Under the pieces are notes generated by a model, which saw nothing but the letters and a program-made list of their open reading frames with translations, was not told the origin of the DNA and made no database searches. A stretch of 64,000 nt of DNA from Pirellulales bacterium (GTDB taxonomy: Bacteria > Planctomycetota > Planctomycetia > Pirellulales > JACPPG01), in the NCBI GenBank assembly GCA_036490175.1, contig DASXEJ010000142.1, forward strand, positions 1 through 64,000, in the 5' to 3' direction. Both the position numbers and the translations under genes were made by a program. Every line of letters begins with the position of its first letter. Within the stretch, counting starts at the first letter, position 1. Positions 1 to 7,046 of this stretch are shown here, in pieces.

Positions 1-320
1 AGCAACTCGTGCAGCAGCGTCGTGCCCGAACGCCAATGACCCAGAATGAATAACGGCGGGAAATCAATCCGCTTCTTGACCAGCCAGCCCACCACGATCC
101 ATTGCCAGCAGCGATAGGCCGAATGGAACAGACTGAAGGCAGTGACCATCGGCAGTGCATACCACTTCTGCCAAGGCAGGTGGCAGCGGTTCTTGGTTAT
201 CATCCGCATCCAACCCGGGAAATTCATGCCGTCCCAGAACATGGGCATCCATTCCCGTTCCTTGGACTGTTTCTGCGGCTTGGTAGCGGCAACCGGGTCC
301 ACCCGCGAATCCTTTTTCAT
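1..320 (-). CDS. Sulfotransferase family protein (N-terminal part; runs off left edge)
   Basis: Reading leftward from an ATG at 320, an open frame of 106 codons continues through position 1, so only the N-terminal part is present. Near the window edge it has GHWRSGTTLLHEL (about residues 93-105), which matches the 5'-PSB loop of PAPS-dependent sulfotransferases, where the Arg-Ser-Gly-Thr-Thr loop binds the phosphosulfate donor. An aromatic hydrophobic stretch precedes it, as in planctomycete and proteobacterial 'sulfotransferase family' proteins. An in-frame stop at 366-368 limits the start to this ATG; no good ribosome-binding site is seen. The substrate cannot be inferred. It is transcribed away from flhA. 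Confidence 0.75.
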   Translation of the reverse strand, partial: MKKDSRVDPVAATKPQKQSKEREWMPMFWDGMNFPGWMRMITKNRCHLPWQKWYALPMVTAFSLFHSAYRCWQWIVVGWLVKKRIDFPPLFILGHWRSGTTLLHEL

Positions 321-474
321 GAGTTGGGCAAGAGTCGTGGTATTTAGAATGCTGCCAGGCCGCCGTCAGGGAACGCTGGGAGAGTATCCAGATGCCTGCC
401 GACAAGCGCACAGCCGATTGTGGTCAACTAGGCGCCTATCGTACCTCTGCGGGGCGGCCGGCGACAAGCGACAT

Positions 475-491
475 TGGCACGTGGCTTGGTA
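475..491 (+). promoter_or_regulatory. Candidate sigma-54 (-24/-12) promoter upstream of flhA
   Basis: TTGGCACGTGGCTTGGT matches the sigma-54 consensus TTGGCACG-N4-TTGCW at every fixed position except the C of the -12 GC, which is G. The GG to G- spacing is the required 10 bases. It points toward flhA but lies about 185 nt before the start codon, so a long leader would be implied. The -12 mismatch falls in an important base, so this remains a candidate. Confidence 0.35.
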
Positions 492-589
492 GTTTAAGCA
501 ATTAGCTCATGGACACTTGCGAAAAATATTGGCTGAGCACCATGGAGAGTAGCTGGACGCTTTCGAATTGTTAAACCGCCCTAGACATT

Positions 590-618
590 GGGGGGGCATT
601 TGATTAATGTCGCCCCCC
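590..618. repeat. GC-rich inverted repeat in flhA leader
   Basis: A run of seven G (590-596) and a run of six C (613-618) flank CATTTGATTAATGTCG and can fold into a short, strong hairpin about 55 nt before the flhA start. There is no U-tract after it, so it is not an ordinary intrinsic terminator. It could affect flhA translation or stop readthrough, or have no role. Confidence 0.3.
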
Positions 619-673
619 TTCACTTCACCGTTTTCTGATTCATTTCCAAGCTCTGCGAACGCGGGAGCAATCC

Positions 674-2776
674 GTGTCATCTGGACCTGGTCCAGGCGCC
701 GGCACCGCCAGTGTGCTGATGCGCCTGTCCTCACTGATTTTGCCGGTTGGGCTCGTGGCGAGCCTGCTGGTCGTCTTGGTGCCAATGCCCCCGGCATTGA
801 TGGACCTGTTGTTGTCGGCCAACATCGCCGTGGCCGTCATCATGCTGCTTACCACGGTCTACGTGCGGACCCCGCTCGAATTCAGCATTTTTCCCTCGTT
901 GCTGCTGGCCACGACTTTGGGCCGGCTGGTGTTGAATATCGCTACGACACGTTTAATTCTTACGCGCGCGGCCACTCATGGTCTGGATGCGGCCGGCGGC
1001 GTCGTCCGCGCCTTCGGAGAGTTCGTCGCCGGAGATCGCGTCGTCGTGGGACTGGTGATCTTCCTGATCATCATCGTGATTCAGTTCGTCGTGATCACCA
1101 AGGGCGCCACCCGTATTAGCGAAGTAGCCGCCCGATTTATCCTCGATGGCATGCCCGGCCGGCAGATGGCCATTGACGCCGATTTATCAGCCGGCGTGAT
1201 CGACGAAAAGCAGGCCCAACGCCGCCGCAGCGACGTCACGCGCCAGGCGGATTTCTTTGGCGCTATGGACGGAGCCAGCAAGTTTGTCCGCGGTGATGCC
1301 ATAGCGGGTATTGTCATCATTCTCATCAATATCGTCGGCGGCTTGTTTATTGGGGTTGTCGAATCAGGCATGAGTGTGAGGACTGCCGCCGAAGTATTCA
1401 GCAAGCTCACGATCGGAGACGGTCTCGTCACCCAGGTGCCAGCATTTCTGATTTCCATTGCCGCGGCACTGCTTGTTACTCGCAGTACCGAAGAGACCGA
1501 TTTACCGGCTCAATTTATTCGCCAGTTGTTCACAGGCCCCGAAGCGCTGATTGTTACGGCCGTCTTTCTGGGATTCCTGACATTTACAAGATTACCGCTG
1601 TTGCCGCTCTTGCTGATTGGTGGCATTTGTGTTGCTGTGGCGGTCTCTTTGCAGCGTGGCCGCCGTCGCGCCCGAGATGTTGCTGCCCAGCAGTCGTCTA
1701 CCGAAACGAAGCAAGTCGAGCAGCGCGTCGAGCAATACCTGGCCATCGATCCCATGGAAATCGAAATCGGCATCGGCCTGATCCGGCTCGCCGATCCGAA
1801 ACGCGGCGGCGATCTGTTGGGTCGCGTGCAGCGCGTGCGCCAGGCGATTGCAGCCGAGATCGGCATCGTGATGCCCAAGGTGCGCATACGAGACAATACC
1901 CGGCTTGACCAGAACCAATATCAGATCAAAGTGGCCGACGTGCCCGTGGCCGATGGGCATATTCGGCCCGGAATGCTGTTAGCGATTCCCACTGCCGACG
2001 TCACGGAGTCAATCGCCGGCGCGGCAACTCACATTACGGCCTTCGAGAAGACAGGAGTTTGGGTCGAACAGGGACAGCGTCGCGATGTCGAGACACAAGG
2101 CTATACCGTGTGGGATCCGGCCACCATTGTTACCCACCATTTGACGGTAGTGGTTCGAAAACACGCGGCAGATTTGCTCACGCGCGATGCCACTCGCCAC
2201 CTAATTGACGAGCTGAAAACCACGGCGCCGGCAGCGGTCGACGAGTTGATTCCCGGTCTCATGAAGCTGGCGGAAGTGCAGCAGGTCTTGCATCTGTTGC
2301 TACGCGAAGGGGTATCGATACGCCACTTAGGGTTGATTCTCGAGACATTAGGCGATTGTGCCCCGCGGACCACGGACTCTCTGGCCCTGGCCGAGCTGGT
2401 CCGCCAGCGGCTGGCACGGAGCATTTGTGCGCGTTATCGAGACGGCGAGCATCGATTGCGCGTTCTGACGCTCGACCCCGAGCTAGAGGATCGGATTCGC
2501 GCCAGCTGTGAACAGACCGATAGCGGAATTACCGTGAGGATGCCGCCGCCGGCACGCGATGCCATTTGTCGGCTCATCCGCGAGGAGGCCGAAAACCTGG
2601 TTCGCGAAGATCATCCGGCGGTGGTCTTGGTGAGCCCGCAAATACGTGTTCCTCTCAAGCAAATTACGGCCGCTGGGTTGCCAAACCTGGTCGTACTGAG
2701 CTACGCCGAGATTACACAAGATACACATGTCGATTGCCTGGCGATGATCACCGACGCAGTCGGCGTGGCTGCCTGA
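674..2776 (+). CDS. flhA: Flagellar biosynthesis protein FlhA
   Basis: FlhA is the large inner-membrane subunit of the flagellar type III export gate; its cytoplasmic domain forms a nonameric ring that docks chaperone-substrate complexes. The 700 residues fit the family. The first ~330 residues are hydrophobic with several membrane helices, interrupted by the FHIPEP family signature (SEVAARFILDGMPGRQMAID, about residues 150-170), followed by a soluble C-terminal domain. The start is a GTG at 674; an in-frame ATG at 719 is an alternative, and neither has a clear ribosome-binding site. flhF follows 67 nt downstream in the same direction, then flhG and the flagellar sigma factor, a classic order. 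Confidence 0.95.
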   Translation: MSSGPGPGAGTASVLMRLSSLILPVGLVASLLVVLVPMPPALMDLLLSANIAVAVIMLLTTVYVRTPLEFSIFPSLLLATTLGRLVLNIATTRLILTRAATHGLDAAGGVVRAFGEFVAGDRVVVGLVIFLIIIVIQFVVITKGATRISEVAARFILDGMPGRQMAIDADLSAGVIDEKQAQRRRSDVTRQADFFGAMDGASKFVRGDAIAGIVIILINIVGGLFIGVVESGMSVRTAAEVFSKLTIGDGLVTQVPAFLISIAAALLVTRSTEETDLPAQFIRQLFTGPEALIVTAVFLGFLTFTRLPLLPLLLIGGICVAVAVSLQRGRRRARDVAAQQSSTETKQVEQRVEQYLAIDPMEIEIGIGLIRLADPKRGGDLLGRVQRVRQAIAAEIGIVMPKVRIRDNTRLDQNQYQIKVADVPVADGHIRPGMLLAIPTADVTESIAGAATHITAFEKTGVWVEQGQRRDVETQGYTVWDPATIVTHHLTVVVRKHAADLLTRDATRHLIDELKTTAPAAVDELIPGLMKLAEVQQVLHLLLREGVSIRHLGLILETLGDCAPRTTDSLALAELVRQRLARSICARYRDGEHRLRVLTLDPELEDRIRASCEQTDSGITVRMPPPARDAICRLIREEAENLVREDHPAVVLVSPQIRVPLKQITAAGLPNLVVLSYAEITQDTHVDCLAMITDAVGVAA

Positions 2777-2843
2777 AAATGTGGTGCCAGCAGACTTCTT
2801 TTTGTTGAATACGGGAGATTTCGTGGAAACCCACGGAGTGAAT

Positions 2844-3989
2844 ATGGAGATCAAAACCTATCGCGCCAGCACGATGCAAGAGGCATTGCGCCTGGTGCGC
2901 GCCGATCTCGGGCCAGGAGCAGCCGTACTCCACACGCGCGAGGCTCCGCTGAGCCGATTCTTGGGATGGGTCCCCGGCATGCGGCGGATCGAGGTGACCG
3001 CATCCAACGACGTCGTCGTGCCGGCTCGCTTTCCGCTGAGTGGTCATTCACGCGCGGCCCGAGGACGGTCGCTCGCCGACGACGAGACGGCGACGGCCTC
3101 CCCGACGGTGGACGTGGCCAGTCAGCTGGCCGAGCTACAGACCATGGTCGAGGATCTTTGTCGGCGCAGTCGCGGTACAAGCCAGCCGGAGCTGCCAGAA
3201 TCGCTTTTCGGCCTATATGCCGAGTTCATCGACGGAGAAATGCCCGAAGATCTGGCCCGCGACCTTGTCGAACGGGTCCGGCTTCAAACACCGCCACACG
3301 AGTTGGACGATGCCGCGGCCTTGCGCTTGCGTGCGGCAAAGATTGTCGAATCAGATATCACGGTAGCCCCGCCGATCAGCGTAACAAATGGACGTTGCCG
3401 CGTCGTGGCTTTAATCGGACCCACCGGTGTCGGCAAGACCACGACGATCGCCAAGTTGGCTGCCAATTTTCGTTTGCGCGACAAATGGAATGTGGGCCTG
3501 ATCACGGTCGACACTTACCGGATCGCGGCCGTCGAACAGTTGCGCACCTACGCCGATATCATCGATTTGCCGATGCAGGTCGTAAACACGCCGCGCGAAA
3601 TGCGCGAAGCGGTCGACCGCTTCGCGCAGATGGATCTAGTTCTGGTTGATACGGCCGGCCGTAGCCCACGCGACGAAATCAAGATTCGCGAACTGCGTGC
3701 GCTGTTATCCGAGGCGCGCGCCGACGAGGTACACCTGGTGTTATCAAGCGCTGCCAGTGCCGCCAGCTCGACGGTCACCGTCGAACGATTCGCCCCGGCC
3801 GGCGCCACGGCACTGATCCTTACCAAATTGGATGAGGCGAGTGGCCTCGGGCACCTGCTGCCGATGGCTCGCAACGCGCGATTGCCGTTAAGTTACCTGA
3901 CTAACGGGCAGAACGTGCCAGACGATATCGAGTCGGTCGACGCGAACCGCTTGGCGCAAACCGTGTTAGGCGGTGCGTTCCAGCATTGA
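2844..3989 (+). CDS. flhF: Flagellar biosynthesis GTPase FlhF
   Basis: FlhF is an SRP-type GTPase that sets the position (often polar) and start of flagellar assembly. The ATG at 2844 is preferred over the upstream in-frame start at 2781 because GGAG at 2834-2837 sits 6 nt before it and MEIKTYRA is the typical FlhF N-terminus. This gives 381 aa: a variable, charged N-terminal region, then the NG domain with GPTGVGKT (residues 192-199), an RIAAVEQL element, DTAGRSPRD and TKLDEA guanine-specificity motifs. It lies between flhA and flhG; FlhG normally stimulates FlhF GTP hydrolysis, so the two are expected to act as a pair. Confidence 0.93.
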   Translation: MEIKTYRASTMQEALRLVRADLGPGAAVLHTREAPLSRFLGWVPGMRRIEVTASNDVVVPARFPLSGHSRAARGRSLADDETATASPTVDVASQLAELQTMVEDLCRRSRGTSQPELPESLFGLYAEFIDGEMPEDLARDLVERVRLQTPPHELDDAAALRLRAAKIVESDITVAPPISVTNGRCRVVALIGPTGVGKTTTIAKLAANFRLRDKWNVGLITVDTYRIAAVEQLRTYADIIDLPMQVVNTPREMREAVDRFAQMDLVLVDTAGRSPRDEIKIRELRALLSEARADEVHLVLSSAASAASSTVTVERFAPAGATALILTKLDEASGLGHLLPMARNARLPLSYLTNGQNVPDDIESVDANRLAQTVLGGAFQH

Positions 3990-4081
3990 GCGGTCCTACA
4001 GAAGCGATTTCCGATGTCGATTTGCCTGTCTACGGACAAGCACAATGAGCCGTGTAGAGAGATGTCCAATGCGACCGTCCT

Positions 4082-4098
4082 AAGGCACGGTGTAGGCT
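4082..4098 (+). promoter_or_regulatory. Candidate sigma-54 promoter upstream of flhG
   Basis: AAGGCACGGTGTAGGCT has GG at 4084-4085 and GC at 4096-4097, separated by exactly 10 bases, and keeps the GGCACG core of the -24 element. The TT of the -12 element is AG here. It lies about 57 nt before the flhG start in a 165-nt gap after flhF, a sensible place for a promoter. Inference from consensus only. Confidence 0.35.
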
Positions 4099-4154
4099 AC
4101 GCAAACGAGCCCTGGTTTTTTGTAAACACAAGAATTTAAGAGGAATTGTTCGCA

Positions 4155-5018
4155 GTGGTGCCGGATCAGGCTTTTCGCCTTAGAACGCTTATGCACGCAG
4201 GCGGTCGTAGGGTTGATGCTGCGCCTGCTGGTGCGCCGCGGCTAGTGGCCGTTGCCGGTGGGAAGGGCGGAGTCGGTACGACGACGGTTGCCCTGAACCT
4301 GGCCGCCGCCATGGCACGCGACGGACGGCGCACAATGCTGGTCGACGCCGACCCGCAGCGCGCGGATGTCGCCGCGCTCGCCGGTGTGTGCGATGGACAT
4401 TGCCTGGCTGACGTACTCTCTGGCACTCGTTCGTTGCACGAGGCCATGCAGCTCGGCCCGGCCGGAATCCAGATCTTGCTGGGCCGCTGGGGAGCGCATG
4501 CTGCACTGGATTGGTCGGCACACGCCCAGGAACGATTCATTTACGATTTGCGCACCCTGGGCCCGCATGTAGACATGATTCTGCTCGACCTGGGGAGTGT
4601 CGTTGACGCCACGACACGGCACTTCTGGAAGGCCGTCGACGAAGTCGTGCTGGTCACGACGGCTGACAATGTCGCGGTGATGAACTCCTATGCGACAGTA
4701 AAGACGCATGCCGACGCATCCCAGCCGCTGCGCATTGCTTCACTGGTGAATCAGTCCACTGATCTATCGGCCGCCCAGGACGCGCACATGCGATTGCAGC
4801 GTGCCTGTCGGAGGTTCCTCGGTGTCGAGGTGCGCGCGCTCGGCTCGATACCGCAGGACTCTGCCGTGCTGGCGGCTGCTGCCAACGCACGACCATTTGT
4901 CGTCCAGGCCCCCGCCTGCGCCGCGGCGCAAGAGCTGGCGCGGTCGGTCGATAGGCTCGCCGTGGCAAAGACCCACAGACAGGAAAGAAAAGGATTTACT
5001 CAACCGCAACGCGGCTAG
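4155..5018 (+). CDS. flhG: MinD/ParA-family ATPase FlhG (flagellar number regulator)
   Basis: FlhG (also called FleN, YlxH or MinD2) is a membrane-associated ATPase that limits flagellar number and regulates FlhF. The GTG at 4155 is chosen: the AAGAGGA Shine-Dalgarno at 4138-4144 is 10 nt upstream, whereas the TTG at 4146 is too close. This gives 287 aa. DQAFRLRTLM near the N-terminus resembles the FlhF-activating helix of FlhG. The deviant Walker A is GGKGGVGTTT (residues 35-44), with the signature lysine kept but the usual P-loop lysine replaced by threonine. DADPQRADV is the following acidic box, and LLDLGS fits a Walker B-like strand. Position after flhF supports the name; a CpaE-like ATPase is the alternative by motif alone. 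Confidence 0.85.
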   Translation: MVPDQAFRLRTLMHAGGRRVDAAPAGAPRLVAVAGGKGGVGTTTVALNLAAAMARDGRRTMLVDADPQRADVAALAGVCDGHCLADVLSGTRSLHEAMQLGPAGIQILLGRWGAHAALDWSAHAQERFIYDLRTLGPHVDMILLDLGSVVDATTRHFWKAVDEVVLVTTADNVAVMNSYATVKTHADASQPLRIASLVNQSTDLSAAQDAHMRLQRACRRFLGVEVRALGSIPQDSAVLAAAANARPFVVQAPACAAAQELARSVDRLAVAKTHRQERKGFTQPQRG

Positions 5019-5311
5019 TGGCCGATAACTGTATCGCTTTGAGCAACTTTGACAAACTGTAGCGGTCACCTCGGATTTAGGGGCGCGAAGCACCGACCAG
5101 GTGCCAAGCGACCGATGATGAGTGGGCTCCGACCGAGCCTTTTACGACTCGTGCCGGGAACTAGTTCTGCACATCTAAACGGGTCTGCCGCTCAAGCAAA
5201 CGCGCTCCGTAGATAAATCGACCGTGTGAGTTGCCTTCGACCGGCGATGGATTGCCGCTCGTGGCATCACAATTTCCGAATACGTCGCTCGCCTGATTCA
5301 TGGAGGATGGC
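5019..5311. other. Intergenic region flhG-sigma factor
   Basis: Nearly 300 nt with no supported gene. The only signal seen is a weak sigma-54-like box at 5261-5277 close to the sigma-factor start, listed separately. Confidence 0.4.
5261..5277 (+). promoter_or_regulatory. Weak sigma-54-like box upstream of the flagellar sigma gene
   Basis: GTGGCATCACAATTTCC has GG at 5263-5264 and a TC pair at the -12 position with correct spacing; the -12 G is T. Transcription from it would start about 24 nt before the ATG at 5312. On its own this is weak; it is listed because two better matches lie in the same cluster. Confidence 0.25.
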
Positions 5312-6094
5312 ATGGTAACGACAGTGGCTGCTGAAGAAGTCACCCAGATCTGGGAGTCTTTCAAGGCAGACCCCAATAATCAGGACCTACGCAACCGACT
5401 CGTCGAAATGTACTTGCCACTGGTCAAGTACAACGGCGAGCGCATCTGGTCTCGCCTGCCCGAAGGGGTCGAGCTGGATGATTTGGTCTCGGCGGGCGTA
5501 TTTGGCCTGATGGACGCGATCGACGCCTTCGACCTGACGCGTGGCGTGAAATTCGAGACCTATTGCGTGCCGCGCATTCGCGGTGCCATGCTCGACGAGC
5601 TGCGCACGATGGATTGGGTGCCTCGACTGGTGCGCTCCAAGGCCAGCAAGCTGAACGAGGCCATCAAGACGCTCGAAACCAAGATCGGTCGGCAGCCAAC
5701 TGAATTGGAACTTGCGCAGCACATGACCATCAGCGTGGCCGAACTCGAGAAAATGATCCTCGACGCCAACGCTGTGAACCTGATCAGTCTTAACAAGAAG
5801 TGGTACGAGACGGACAGCTACAAGGACGTGCGCGAGATCGACATTCTGGAAGACAAGAAGGGCGAAGACCCGACCCGCCGCATCCAGAAGAACGACTTGA
5901 TGCGGCTCGTGACGAAAGGGCTCAACCGCAACGAGCGGCTCATCATCATCCTCTACTACTACGAGGAGCTGACGATGAAAGAGATCGGCGCCACTCTCGA
6001 TCTTTCCGAGAGCCGCGTGAGCCAGATGCACAGCTCGATCGTGCAAAGGCTGCAGAGCCAGCTGGAACGCCGCCGGCCGGAGTTCAGCACGTAA
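5312..6094 (+). CDS. fliA: RNA polymerase sigma factor, FliA/WhiG family
   Basis: This is a sigma-28-type alternative sigma factor that directs late flagellar genes in most motile bacteria. The ATG at 5312 is chosen because GGAGG at 5302-5306 lies 5 nt upstream; another in-frame ATG at 5300 sits at the edge of that same site. The protein is 260 aa. The region 2 core reads LVKYNGERIWSRLP then DDLVSAGVFGLMDAID, the region 3 helix follows, and the C-terminal region 4 helix-turn-helix is MKEIGATLDLSESRVSQMHS. Length and motif order match the FliA/WhiG family. Its position after flhA-flhF-flhG is the standard flagellar arrangement. No anti-sigma factor FlgM is visible nearby. Confidence 0.92.
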   Translation: MVTTVAAEEVTQIWESFKADPNNQDLRNRLVEMYLPLVKYNGERIWSRLPEGVELDDLVSAGVFGLMDAIDAFDLTRGVKFETYCVPRIRGAMLDELRTMDWVPRLVRSKASKLNEAIKTLETKIGRQPTELELAQHMTISVAELEKMILDANAVNLISLNKKWYETDSYKDVREIDILEDKKGEDPTRRIQKNDLMRLVTKGLNRNERLIIILYYYEELTMKEIGATLDLSESRVSQMHSSIVQRLQSQLERRRPEFST

Positions 6095-6190
6095 TAGAAC
6101 GACCAGTGCAAAATGGCGAATGATTAATGTCCGTGTCAGGTCGTGCCCCAGCGGTCGACGCTCGGCAAGGTTCATTTATCATTTGTCATT

Positions 6191-6862
6191 TCACTTAACG
6201 ATCGTGCCAAAGTAGACCAGGATCACCAGCACGGCGATCGTTAGTCCCATCATGGCCACGATCACCCGGTCATTCAGATATTCGACCACCGTCTTCGTCG
6301 CCAACTCTTTGCCCGAGCCGAAATCGTGGCCGCACCATTCGCAGCGACGGTAATACGTCGGCTCGAACGGTTCGTCGCAGGTGTGGCACAGTAGCAGGCG
6401 TCCGGCCCGTTCGCCGCTGGCGGCCGGAGGCTCGTCGGCCGTGCTGAAATCCGCACTGGCCGTTTCGCAGTAGGGGCAGACGGTCATCCGCCCGTGGCCA
6501 CACTGCGGGCACGAGGGCCGTACCTGATCCTCGCAGTCGTGATGGTTGATACTCATGCCCTGCCGTGAGTCGGCCACGATCGTGGGGCACTTGCCGATCT
6601 CGGCGTTGCTTGGTTCGCTGCTCGGCTCGTTCTCTTCGATCTTGAACTCAGCCACGATGTGGCGAGCGGCCTCGGCATCGTCCGCTGAGACAAATACCCG
6701 TGGCGGAATCACTGCGGGCAATAGCTCATTGGCCCCATAGCGGAGGGCTTCGTTGTCGATGTACGACTTGATGCCGGCCTCGGTCAGCCGATTGCGCACC
6801 ATATACGCCAAACCCGGCCGGGCGTCAGCAAAAACCGCCACCTGATCGTCGTTGATAGACAT
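6191..6862 (-). CDS. DUF2007-like / double zinc-ribbon protein with C-terminal membrane anchor
   Basis: The protein has 223 aa. Residues ~6-75 look like a DUF2007 'putative signal transducing' domain (a ferredoxin-like fold with the phrase NRLTEAGIKSYI). Two cysteine-knuckle units follow: CPQCGHGRMTVCPYC and a second C-x2-C / C-x2-C pair around CHTCDEP and CEWCG, both likely Zn-binding. The last ~25 residues form one hydrophobic helix (VIVAMMGLTIAVLVILVYF). This resembles tail-anchored proteins common in planctomycetes. Function is unknown. It is convergent with the sigma-factor gene and is probably its own transcription unit. Confidence 0.7.
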   Translation of the reverse strand: MSINDDQVAVFADARPGLAYMVRNRLTEAGIKSYIDNEALRYGANELLPAVIPPRVFVSADDAEAARHIVAEFKIEENEPSSEPSNAEIGKCPTIVADSRQGMSINHHDCEDQVRPSCPQCGHGRMTVCPYCETASADFSTADEPPAASGERAGRLLLCHTCDEPFEPTYYRRCEWCGHDFGSGKELATKTVVEYLNDRVIVAMMGLTIAVLVILVYFGTIVK

Positions 6863-7046
6863 GCAAGGATTCTACGACTCCCGCAGTTGGAAGAGTAGTG
6901 TCATATCTTTTCGAGTAATACTCGCTTGACCGCGTATCCGCTATTGATCAGTCGCCGCGGCTTGCGATGCGATAAGCTGCCCCCGTTACTCCTTGACCAT
7001 GCGCATCACCCACGCGGGCGGATGCTGAGGATGCTCAGGGCATTAT

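Larger units (their letters stand above)
321..673. other. Intergenic region between sulfotransferase gene and flhA
   Basis: No convincing gene lies in this stretch between two divergent genes. It holds a sigma-54-like box (475-491) and a G7/C6 inverted repeat (590-618), listed separately. Short open frames on both strands overlap each other and have no recognisable product. Confidence 0.5.

Noticed and set aside
5387-6175. A 262-codon minus-strand frame opposite the sigma-factor gene
   Set aside because: The plus strand encodes an unambiguous sigma factor; the antisense frame is rich in His/Leu/Asp typical of shadows.
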